64,000 nucleotides of DNA from Podocnemis expansa (Eukaryota > Chordata > Testudines > Podocnemididae): the NCBI GenBank assembly GCA_007922195.1, contig ML681995.1, forward strand, positions 658,314-722,313, in the 5' to 3' direction. Under the pieces are notes generated by a model. That model was given only the letters and a program-made list of their open reading frames with translations, made no database searches and was not told where the DNA came from. Of this stretch, positions 55,719 through 64,000 are shown in pieces. Within the stretch, counting starts at the first letter, position 1. Each line of letters begins with the position of its first letter. A program made the translations under genes and the position numbers.

Positions 55719-57973
55719 CTGTATTTTCCAGACTATAAGTCACATAGGTATATAAGTCACACTAACAAAAAAAATCAATTTATAAAAAAATCATCTATTG
55801 GTTGCACCGTTATATAAGTTGCACCACTAGCAGGGTTGCACTGCTACATTAGTAGCACCCTATTGTGTGTTGACGTCACTTTAGAACACCAACAAATTGA
55901 TCTCTGAATGACTGCTCACACATAAATTGGAAATGACTGCAAGATAGTACCATTTTGCATTAATGATTCTAACAATTTCTGAAATAAAATCTATTACATT
56001 GTTGTGTGATGTGTTGTTATTAAGAAAGGTATGATTTAACCTTGCCTTCTTCTTACACATCGGCCATATTTAACCAAAGAATATATATACACTAATGATA
56101 CTGCAGTTGCGAACTATTAAGTAAGCAAGCCAGTAAATTTTAGGACAAAGACATTTATTGAGCCTGACAGAAAACAACATGAAATAAGCATAATGTCCAT
56201 AAAGTTCAATAATCTTCATCAGAGAAGCCATCAAAATCCTCGTTTCCAGTGTCACTCTGAAATAGCTTGGCTATTTCAACTGGCAGATTAAGGCTCTGAT
56301 TTTCCCTGTCTATGTATTAATCCTCCTCCTCTTCGTTTTCTTCTACTGCATTGTCATTTATTATTTTTGCCTTCTTGAAGCTTGATGTGACTGTCTTTTC
56401 ACTAACACTCACTCAAGCTTCACTAATCCACTGGGCCATCTCTGTGAAAGTCGCGTGATGCATACAACTGGTGGCCGTGAAGCTGCATTCATCCTCAGTC
56501 ATCCAGGATTGCCAGAGGAGGTGCAAAACAGTCTTGAAACTCTGATTAATAGATATATCAAGACGCTGTACCTCCTTTTTTAGGCCTCCAGGAATTATTT
56601 AAGGGACAGAAGTATTTTTTATTTGCATCTTTACCCTTTCTGTTGGATGCTTTCTCATACTGTCCATGATCAGTAACGCTTTTCGTGTTTTAATAAAAAC
56701 CATCTAGATGTCTGCTGAAACATCGTTCCAGTCAAAACCCCATCATGTCTTCATCCATCCAACCTTTTTTACTAGTCTGTATGATGTTCCTGGATGGAAA
56801 CAGATTGCAGGGCATGGTTTTCGTTTTACCAATAATCATAGGTGGAACTTTCTTTTCATCTGCACAGCATGCCAGTACAACAGTGAATTATAACTCTTGG
56901 TGACCGCTTGTTCTGACATTCACCATTTTTTTCCCCTTTTCTATCTAACAGTTTGGCTAAGGGACTGTCAAATGTCAGAAGAACTTCATCCATATTAACT
57001 ATATGGTCAGGAGTCACGCCATGTTTTTCAGTCATGGACTTCACAAAGGTCAGAAAACTGTCAACTTTCTCTTGTGATTCAGATGGCAGTTTCTGGCACA
57101 TTGTTGCTCATGTCCACATGCTAAGTTGATGCCTCTGCATGAAACGGAAGCACCTGGATGGTCCTCCAATGAATTCCTATGCTTCTGTTTCTTTGGCTGT
57201 TGTCTGGGCCTTCAGTTGTACCTTGTACAGTGGAAAATCCGCATCTTTGAGCCCTTTGCTCCACTATTCATTGGCAAAGATGATCAGGCCATCTAGTTTT
57301 TTTTGTTCACACTTCACGTTCTTTGTCCACTTCATGACTTGAAGTGAATCTTTCATTTTTCACCAGTTGTGAACTAATTTTTCATTTACACCAAACTCTC
57401 ATTCAGCTGTCCTGTTGCTATTTTCTTCCACGAATCTGATGATTGTTAGTTTGAATTCAGCAGCATACCTTTTTCATCCTTTCGTCAGGGCCATTGCTCT
57501 TAAAATTCGTGTGGCTGTAGATTCGTTGTCATTGAAGCTTCATGTTTTTCTTCACTGGAATGACAGCTGCAGTGAGATTGACTGGACTTACCTTTGCAGG
57601 TACCCTATATATAATGCTTTAGCCTGTTTTATTGGGCTTTACCTTCAGCGATTACTTCATTGCCAGAGGGCATATACAAATATAACTGGGCCTATCAGAG
57701 ACTAAGTCAACATGGCAGACTGCGTATCCTGAATCTGTGTTTATAGAAACAGTGTTGTGAGAAAATGATTTGCAGAGGGCAATTTCTGGCGGATCATTGT
57801 TGACAGAAACATTTTCTGAATGTTGTTTAGTCCAGTTCCTTTATCATCTCCATTTTCCAAAGACCACTTATTTCATTTTTCTTTTAAATTTGATATATAA
57901 TTTGCACCATTATATAAGTCGCACCTTTGAAAATATTGATAAAAAACCATGACTTACAGTCCAGAAAATACAT
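55719..57973 (-). mobile_element. Pogo/Tigger-type DNA transposon, full length, 2255 bp
   Basis: The inverted ends are CTGTATTTTCCAGACTATAA on the left and, on the complement of the right, ATGTATTTTCTGGACTGTAA. TA flanks both sides (55717-55718, 57974-57975). Subterminal GCAC(C)-TTATATAAGT(C/T)GCACC words occur near both ends. The terminus with TTTTCCGGACTATAAGTCGCA-like sequence is a known Tc1/mariner-type end in vertebrates. A single transposase relic lies on the minus strand. Length and intact ends show an autonomous-size copy that is now dead. Confidence 0.9.
56200..57560 (-). pseudogene. Pogo-type transposase relic (Brinker-like HTH, CENP-B HTH, DDE)
   Basis: Read on the minus strand. 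An N-terminal Brinker/psq-like helix-turn-helix, RYAAEFKLTIIRFVEENSN, is at about 57.47-57.41 kb, with EFGVNEKLVHNW after an in-frame stop. The CENP-B-type second HTH end GGPSRCFRFMQRHQLSM is at about 57.17-57.12 kb. An open stretch 57101-56856 has CQKLPSESQEKVDSFLTFV and the first catalytic motif VNMDEVLLTF. The second acid is in ALLIMDSMRKHP (about 56.66 kb), the third in QRLDISINQSFK (about 56.56 kb), roughly 35 codons apart. KKGWMDEDMM lies between. An acidic C-terminal tail ends near 56.2 kb. All three acids are visible, but several stops and frame changes break the frame. Confidence 0.85.
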
Positions 57974-57975
57974 TA

Positions 57976-59384
57976 ATTTATTAATACATTTATCCCCATT
58001 GCAAACACCTTAGCTCAGTACGGTAGATCTGCACATCTATATACCTACACCATCCCTTGTAGAACAACCTGAAATGATGGCCATCATCTTTGTCATCAGC
58101 GCCCACATTCCTTTTCCTCACCATAGGCCATTATTCTAGCACCTCCCAAGGGCATATGTCTTTCTCCTGCCATTTCAAGGCTGGGATGTAACTTTTCTAA
58201 TATGACACACTGACACCTCTATGTGGGATAGGGATTTTTCCCCTTTTCCTTGTCTGTATTTTCTACCATTACTAATGCTGGAGTGGGGTTCTTCTATAGA
58301 TTAGTCTATAGATGATCTCAACTTGTTATTATACCTGTAAATTTTTTAGCATTGGTCTCTTGTGCATAGGTTTTTTTCGAATGTAGCTGATGTACCTGTT
58401 ATGTAAGTGAATTCATTGCCATGACACTCTTGTGGGTGGATCCATATACCTGTGATTAGAAATTCTTCCTAAACAATCTATTTTTAACATTGTAGTTCTT
58501 TTCTTTTCTTTTGGGCCATTTGTCTGTTCAAAGTTTCTGTTCAAAGTTCATTGGCTTCAGGCCTAATATTAACTTGGTGAAGCCAATGTCTTACAGTATC
58601 GTGGCCTGTACATTCCTTGAATTACTGCTGAATATAATGGAAAGCAGTGAATATAGTACAGGCAAGCAAGCCCTGTGGGCTACGCTTGTGCCATCCAGTC
58701 CTCCATTTTAACTATTGTTGTGGAAATCTGTGTACTGTGTGGTACTATAACTCTTTTATTAGTGATATGTAATTTGCATTTAATTTGTATTGATACAATC
58801 TTGAATAAACAGAAGATTACACATCGGAGCCTTGGAGATTAGCAGCTTGAGTTGTATGTAGCAAAATGACATTGAATATTTGTAAGGTCAGACTTTTAAG
58901 GAAGGTAATTTAAATCTGCACGTTTACCTCCAGGGAATATTTGGTGATTCCTTTTGCTTCCCATTAATGAATAGTTATCTTTTTAATTGCTAGCTGGAGA
59001 AAGGAATTCCTACAAATGGGTAGAGGAGGTGGAGAAGGACAGATTTTAATTAAATCATTTAGCATACATCTAAGTGCATACCATGAGGCATAACAGAGAT
59101 ATGTTTAATTGGCTTAGAAGGATAGCAGCAATGTAAAAACTTCAAATACCACATAAATTGTGGGGCTAAGACTGCAATCAATTACTAGTCAATAGCAATG
59201 ACTGAGGGGAAAAAAATACCATGGAATGATATTGTCAAAGTGGAATTAAAGGACAGGATGCCCCAAATTCTATTGGTTCAGGAACAATAGTTCAGAGTAA
59301 TATATTTCTTTTATTCTGTAGAATTTCACAGTTGCTTAGCCATTGATTGTCAAGTCTTCAAGAATGCAAGTGGGAATTATAAAT
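57976..59384. other. No gene recognised
   Basis: 1.4 kb of unassigned AT-rich DNA. Confidence 0.5.
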
Positions 59385-59520
59385 AACTTACAGTGGAACC
59401 TCCTTGGTGTAGGGACTAGCTTTTTGTTCTATGTTCATGCAGCACCTGGCACAGTGGGTTTACTGTACATGGCTAGTGCTCTTAGGGACTACCACAATAA
59501 AAATAAGTAATAAAAATAAT
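59385..59520 (+). mobile_element. Ancient LINE 3' end remnant, with AATA tail
   Basis: TAGGGACTAGCTTTTTGTTC, CATGCAGCACCTGGCACAGT, GGCTAGTGCTCTTAGGGACT and ACCACAATAAAAATAAGTAA, ending in an AATAA-rich tail. This is the best preserved of the five copies in the window. Confidence 0.6.
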
Positions 59521-60270
59521 AAAGAGGTGAGATGAAAGGTGCTGCTAACAGTGAAAATTTGGGATCAAAACTCTTACTGCTTACATGACAAATTCAATCT
59601 GTAGAGGGAACACAGACATTAAAAGCAAAATGATATTCAGCCAAGATTTTATGAAACTCATTCAGTCTGTTACTTTGGAATTAAGAAGATACTATTTTTC
59701 TCTTTTTAGAGTGTCTTTTTTTATTCGTATTTTCACAAGTTGTGATTCAAGATCCAAATAAAAATAGCATTAATTGCTGAGCAATAAAAATTCATGCATA
59801 ATAAGAGATATAGATATATAGATTTAAACTTTTAAAATGACATTCTTCAATTATCCTTCTTTATACATACATATTTGACAAACCCTAATTATTGCTTTGC
59901 TTTTGTTTACTTGGGCTGACCTTGACATTATTATGTATGATGGGTCCTCTGTAAGACAATCTAGGAGTGATAATGTAAGCTACAAGGAGATCTGATCATC
60001 ACAAGTAAGGCTTTAAAAGTCATAAAATTTTAAATGTAGAGTGAAAGATTGGACCCACTGGCATGCACTGTTACTTTTGTAGTTTAAAGAAATCAGTAAC
60101 ATCAAATTGCCCACCAATGGCAATATGGGTGAAGCAGAAGGAAGATGTCAGATTAGCTGCCCAGAGCCAAGTGTATTGTGTATGTGCCATAGAGAAGGAA
60201 TGCAATTTAAAACTTTGAGAGAACCTGGATTGAGCAGAAAAATTCCGGAGGAGTAGCCATGTATGTACAG
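59521..60270. other. No gene recognised
   Basis: Unassigned AT-rich DNA. Confidence 0.5.
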
Positions 60271-60274
60271 CAAA

Positions 60275-60820
60275 AATTAGATTCCTGTAGGACCTTAAAG
60301 ACTAACAGATTTCTTTGGGCATAAGCTTTTCTGGTCTCCAACCCACTTCATCAGATGCATGAAGTGGAAACTACAGCTCAGAGGTATACATGCACATGCC
60401 AGGATGGAGGAGGGCAACTTTCAGCAAAGTTGATTCAGAGGGTAGATGGGGCCTGTTCACACTAATTGATTAAAGGGAGAGAATGTGTGAACAGGGACAA
60501 CTACTTTTTGTAATGTACTAACCATTCCAACTCCCCATTTAGACTGATTGTGTTAAATTTGCAAATCGACTCCTGCTCTGCAGTTCCACGCTGACATTTG
60601 TCTCTGAAATTTTTTTTGTTGAAGTATGGCAGCTTCCAAGTCTGTTACTGAGTGTCCAGAGAGACTGAAGTGTTCTCCTGCTGGTTTATGGATGTTGCCA
60701 TTTTTGATGTCTGATTTGTGTCCATTTATCCTTTTGCACAAGGGTTACATGGGTTGGAACTCACAAAAGCGTATGCCTGAAGAAATCTGTTAGTCTTCAA
60801 GGAGCCACAGGACTCTAGTT
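60275..60820 (-). mobile_element. PLE copy bounded by inverted tails
   Basis: The left end carries the tail TTCCTGTAGGACCTTAAAGA, CTAACAGATTTCTTTGGGCA, TAAGCTTTTC and CACTTCATCAGATGC. The minus strand then encodes the C-terminal half of the nuclease domain, KRINGHKSDIKNGN and LSGHSVTDLEAAILQ (60741-60553). Beyond that, at 60.75-60.81 kb, an inverted tail copy follows: GGGTTGGAACTCACAAAAGC, GTATGCCTGAAGAAATCTGT, TAGTCTTCAAGGAGCCACAG. The R and H of the nuclease motif are present, but the first half is cut off. Confidence 0.85.
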
Positions 60821-60904
60821 GAATTGAGAAGGTTGCTCACTCAACTTAGAATAGTTTTCATTATTCCTTGGAGAAAGAGGTACTGCTCAAATGTGTTAAT
60901 GTTC
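60821..60904. other. No feature recognised
   Basis: Short spacer between two PLE pieces. Confidence 0.5.
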
Positions 60905-61075
60905 CAAAGGGGTAGTTACGTTAGTCTATTCTTCAAAACAAACCAGGAGGCCTGTGGCACTTTTAAAGACTAACATTTATTTATTGCATGAGCTTTCATG
61001 GGATTTTCTCCCCCGAATGCTCATGCGATAAATAAATTAGTTAGTCTTTAAAAGTGCCACAGGACTCCTTCTTCA
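60905..61075. mobile_element. PLE leader plus inverted tails
   Basis: The leader GGGGTAGTTACGTTAGTCTA is followed by the tail GCCTGTGGCACTTTTAAAGA, CTAACATTTATTTATTGCAT, GAGCTTTCATGGG. After CTCCC the complement follows: CTCATGCGATAAATAAATTA, GTTAGTCTTTAAAAGTGCCA, CAGGACTCC. The two arms of about 60 bp have no coding DNA between them. Confidence 0.85.
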
Positions 61076-61854
61076 TTTTGCAGAAAATATTATTGTTTCT
61101 TGATAGTATGTCAGGGTACATTGTAGTATCTGGTACTGATTATGCAAAAGAATGTGTTGATGCGAATGAGGTTATATAATTTAACCAAAAAGGCCAAACT
61201 CCTTTCTCAGCACCCAAGCACAGTGCTAGACACCAGGTTTCCTAGTTGGAGCCGTGGACATAACCCCAGTTTCATTTTCTCTCCCTTGCACAGATCCTCA
61301 TGGGAAGTTCTATCAAATCTGAGGGTTCTATCCATGAACTGAGTGAACCACCAGTTGGAGATGCTTCTTGATTGTATTTACTTTGCTTGTGACAATGTAA
61401 GTTGATATTTCCTTTATGCACACCTATAATTCAGCATGAGCAAATACTTATCAGGAATGTGCCAGGCATGGGGAATGGTCATTCCTGCTAAGTTGTCCTG
61501 TCAGCTTAAAGAGCATTTTTAATGAGAATATTATTGCCCACTATAAACATGTTAAATACAGCAGTTTTTAAATCACAAGTAGGTGGAGGGAATATATATA
61601 ATTTGCATCTGTCAGAATGCTGCCAAGTCTCTAGTTAATGACATGTATTAACTGCAATATTTTCTGTCCATCGACCAGGATTTTCTGAACTCATAACTAT
61701 ATACAGTAGCAATGATGACCATGAATAAACATTAGGGATAGCGGGACACTTTGGGGGGAAAAAAACAGCAGACACTCCACTCCAGATCTCAATTCTCTTC
61801 CAGACCCAAACTTTTAACTCAATGTTTTATATCTTGTTTGTGCTTTTCCGACAT
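61076..61854. other. No gene recognised
   Basis: Unassigned. A GGGATAGCGGGACACTTTGG phrase near 61.74 kb was not placed. Confidence 0.45.
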
Positions 61855-61990
61855 TATTTTTGTCATTATTATTTTGTATTCAGATAACACTTAGGTGCTG
61901 TGATCAGGACTCTATTATACTGAGGAATGTATAAAGACATAACAAAAAGATGGTCCTTGCCTAGAAAAGTTTATAATCTCATTATAAAAT
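61855..61990 (-). mobile_element. Ancient LINE 3' end remnant
   Basis: TTATTATTTTGTATTCAGAT, then ACACTTAGGTGCTGTGATCA, ACATAACAAAAAGATGGTCC and TTGCCTAGAAAAGTTTATAA. This is the reverse complement of the 59.4 kb family. Confidence 0.5.
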
Positions 61991-62404
61991 GAGGGACAGA
62001 GGATGGATGTAAAAAAGAGGTGAGAAGATGGACAAGGGGGGGAGCAGAAAGGAACAATGAAACATTTCTAAGTATTATGATAAGCAACAGTGATGTCACA
62101 TCACCTACTCAGCCATTGCTGAGCTTTTTTGAGGCAAAACACCAGAAACGAAGTTCTAAGGAGGGCAGTTAGGAGGTGGGGGTCTTTGTTGGTATGCTTT
62201 TTCAAATATCATTTTTGAATGTTTCTTCACCTGGAAAAGTACTAAGAGACCATAAGAATAGATACTCCCATTCAATTTCCAGTGTCCATAAGAGGTGGTA
62301 CAATTCTCATGAGAGCTAAGCTTTACTCTCATGAAAATTCTAGTTTGGACAACACCACATTTGAACTCCTGGAAGCTTTTCTAAATCAAATCCAAACTTT
62401 AATA
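61991..62404. other. No feature recognised
   Basis: Unassigned sequence before the last PLE copy. Confidence 0.5.
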
Positions 62405-63026
62405 TGTATCAGAGAGGTAGCTGTGTTGGTCTGTATATAGCAGCGGTCTCAAACTCAGATCACTGCAAGGGCTGCATGAGAACTAGTAGAGTGCTGCATG
62501 AGGATTAGTATGGTAGTCTGAGGGCCGCACCACTGAAACCTTTCCATACAATGATATTGCAAATATTGGTAATGATTGTATCATTGCAGGCCATAGGAAA
62601 TAGCTTTAGGAGCCTTACGTGGCCCATGGGCTGCATGTTTGAGACCCCTGGTATATAGCAAAACCTACAAGAGTCCTGTGACACCTTAAAGACTTACAAA
62701 TTTCTTTGGGCATAAGCTTTTGTGGGCTTCAACCCCCTTTGTCACATGCATCAGAAGTCCTAATCAAGTCAACTATTCCATCAAGGGCTCATGCACCTGC
62801 ACATCCACCAATGTGCTTTATGGCATCATGTGCCAGAAATGCCCCCCCACTCCCTAGCCTTATACATTGGACAAACAGGACAGTTTCTGTGCAAAAGAAT
62901 AAATGGACACAATTCTGATAGGAGAAATCACAACACTCCAAAACTAATATGGGAACACTTCAATCTCCCTGCTCACTCCATTAATAATTTGTTAATAGCT
63001 GTGCTTAAACAAATCGATGGATCAAA
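62405..63026 (+). mobile_element. PLE copy with GIY-YIG domain, split by a hAT MITE
   Basis: The leader AGAGAGGTAGCTGTGTTGGT is interrupted by the hAT element (62441-62650), then resumes with CAAAACCTACAAGAGTCCTG and an inverted tail (CACCTTAAAGACTTACAAAT, GGCATAAGCTTTTGTGGGCT). The plus strand then encodes the nuclease region: the GIY half CTSTNVLYGIMCQKC, then LYIGQTGQFLCKRINGH with the R and H positions, then LPAHSINNLLIAVLKQ, in two frames. It is cut at 63026 by MITE N. It is non-functional but has the best-preserved GIY half in the window. Confidence 0.85.
62441..62650. mobile_element. hAT-type MITE, 210 bp, perfect 8-bp duplication
   Basis: The ends CAGCGGTCTCAAACTCAG and CATGTTTGAGACCCCTG are flanked by GTATATAG on both sides (62433-62440, 62651-62658). 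GCCGCACCACTGAAACC and CCATACAATGATA are shared with the 1.5 kb element at 20.3 kb, so this is a deletion derivative of the same family. It interrupts the PLE leader. Confidence 0.9.
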
Positions 63027-63250
63027 GGCTATGTCTACAGTAGGAAAAGTTAGTTTGAATTTCTCAATTCAAACTAATAAGTTTGTCTGTTCGTGCCCGA
63101 TGTAATAATAGGGGGCCACTTGCCCGGGCACCCCATTCGCCACCAAGTGCACACTAAAAAAAACCCTTATGAACAGCATGGGGGGCTCTGGCCTGGAATC
63201 TGGGAGACTAGAGACTAGCATAACTCAAAGGCACTAACTTTGTGGGAGTT

Positions 63251-63360
63251 GGGACCCACCTAGGAATTTATGACCACCTGGAAATTGGGTCCCACCTAGG
63301 AATTTATGACCAACTGGGAATCTGGACCCACCTGGAAATTTAAGTCCCACCTAGGAATTT
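63251..63360 (+). repeat. U3 direct repeats of the LTR-like insert
   Basis: Two units of 36 bp starting GGGACCCACCTAGG and GGGTCCCACCTAGG are followed by two shortened units starting GGACCCACCTGG and GTCCCACCTAGG. Tandem U3 repeats are common enhancers in retroviral LTRs. Confidence 0.8.
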
Positions 63361-63459
63361 AAAACTTAGCTGGAAAATTACTAACTCAATCATGGGAACC
63401 ACTAATATGACAAACCCTCCCCTAGTGTGGGAACCAGAAAAACACTGAGCTAAAAATCC

Positions 63460-63469
63460 TATAAAAAGG
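63460..63469 (+). promoter_or_regulatory. TATA box of the LTR-like insert
   Basis: TATAAAAAGG about 100 bp after the direct repeats and upstream of the AATAAA at 63886. Consistent with a U3 promoter on the plus strand. Confidence 0.5.
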
Positions 63470-63694
63470 AGATGCCAACTGGCAGAAGTTATGGAGGTTC
63501 ATGTGTTACCTGCCGGAACTGATCACTCTGACGGTTGGATCTCTCGAGGAAAGCTAGCTTGTGTCGTGTCCCTTACCATGCCCCTTGTGTTCATGCTGCT
63601 GGTCAGTGGAGCCTGGGTTATGGTACGTATATAAAAATTCCCTACGAGTACTTTGCAGTTGTTTTATCTTGCAATTTTGTTTCATTGTGAATAC

Positions 63695-63780
63695 CTTGCA
63701 GTTTTGCTTTGCAGTTTTGCTGTGTTACTTATATAGACTTGCAGTTTTGCTTTGCAGTTTTACTGTGTTACTTATATAGA
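63695..63780 (+). repeat. 43-bp tandem duplication
   Basis: Two adjacent 43-bp units (63695-63737, 63738-63780), each starting CTTGCAGTTTTGCTTTGCAG and ending TACTTATATAGA, with one mismatch. Inside each unit GCAGTTTT is itself repeated. The low divergence points to a recent duplication within the LTR. Confidence 0.95.
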
Positions 63781-63885
63781 TCTGCTACCTCAGTTGGTCT
63801 TATAAGATTGCTGTTTTAGTTGTTGATTGCTACCTCAATTGTCACTGTGATTACCCATTGAAAAATTTTCCCCGTTGTCGCGCTA

Positions 63886-63891
63886 AATAAA
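63886..63891 (+). terminator. Polyadenylation signal of the LTR-like insert
   Basis: AATAAA preceded by GCTA, 55 bases before the proposed right border. Its position fits the R/U5 side of an LTR. Confidence 0.5.
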
Positions 63892-64000
63892 CGAACTCAT
63901 TTCTCAGTTAGAACTACTGAGTCCGGTGTCTCCTTCTCCCATCGCAGTTGGGAACCAAAAAAGTCTAGTTCAAACCAAGCTCAAACTTATTAGTTCAAAT

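Larger units (their letters stand above)
63101..63946 (+). mobile_element. LTR-like insertion inside MITE N
   Basis: Proposed borders are TGTAATAATAGGGGGCC and CTTCTCCCATCGCA. Signals are in LTR order on the plus strand: a tandem array of GGACCCACCTAGGAATTTA-type units (63.25-63.36 kb) in the U3 position, a TATA box TATAAAAAGG at 63460, and AATAAA at 63886-63891 about 55 bp before the end. No coding region adjoins, so it would be a solo LTR. The flanking pentamers (CCCGA/GTTGG) do not match, so the borders may be off by some bases. The distance from TATA to AATAAA (over 400 nt) is long for most retroviral R regions. Confidence 0.6.
63027..64000. mobile_element. Palindromic MITE N, split by an LTR, runs off the window
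   Basis: The left end GGCTATGTCTACAGTAGG is followed by AGTTAGTTTGAATTTCTC and AATTCAAACTAATAAG arms. The matching arm type resumes after the LTR-like insert, near 63.97 kb (AGTTCAAACCAAGC, AAACTTATTAGTTCAAAT), and continues past the window end. The left end abuts the PLE copy directly. Confidence 0.7.

Noticed and set aside
1..64000. tRNA, rRNA or other structured RNA genes
   Set aside because: No cloverleaf-like or rRNA-like segment was recognised; the only Pol III-like sequence is the degraded head of the SINE at 4.3 kb.

Overview
The window looks like intergenic or intronic DNA from a turtle, and I find no host gene that can be supported. Three things point to turtle: CR1 LINE 3' ends with the usual reptile tail, many Penelope-like (PLE) remnants with a GIY-YIG domain, and abundant MITEs whose ends read GGCTATGTCTACAC, a pattern I associate with turtles and crocodilians. 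The species is not determinable; turtle is an inference. Nearly every longer reading frame is either a decayed transposon protein or a chance frame in GC-rich repeat DNA.

Layout. 1-3.1 kb is unremarkable. 3.1-5.3 kb holds a CR1 end, a PLE fragment and a three-level nest: a Tigger-type MITE inside a palindromic MITE inside a MIR-like SINE. 5.6-9.9 kb has three palindromic MITEs, one carrying a GC-rich filler. 11.3-13.9 kb is a CR1 3' end interrupted by a hAT MITE and flanked by another MITE, then a 1.7 kb PLE relic. 14.2-19.3 kb is GC-rich; its second half is the 5' part of a Tx1-type LINE (5' region, frameshifted ORF1, start of ORF2). 19.8-30.8 kb is a dense run of palindromic MITEs and hAT elements. 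30.8-38.4 kb is sparse, apart from a decayed LINE reverse transcriptase (34.5-35.9 kb) and a PLE hairpin. 38.4-40.7 kb has three more palindromic MITEs, two of them nearly touching. 43.5-44.2 kb is a solo LTR; 44.7-45.9 kb is an unclassified GC-rich block. 49-52.3 kb contains two copies of one repeat, one split by an LTR-like insertion. 55.7-58.0 kb is a full-length but dead pogo/Tigger-type transposon with its TA duplication. 60.3-64 kb has PLE pieces with inverted tails, a hAT insertion and a MITE split by an LTR.

The most distinctive content is a set of MITEs (at least eleven) that share one terminal motif and, in several copies, one asymmetric core. Their arms are built from different short palindromes, nearly all centred on TCGA (TTTCGAAA, ATTCGAAT, GTTCGAAC, AGTCGACT, AATCGATT), with the central CpG often decayed to TG or CA. 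Nested insertions and empty-site comparisons inside the window give a relative order of transposon activity.
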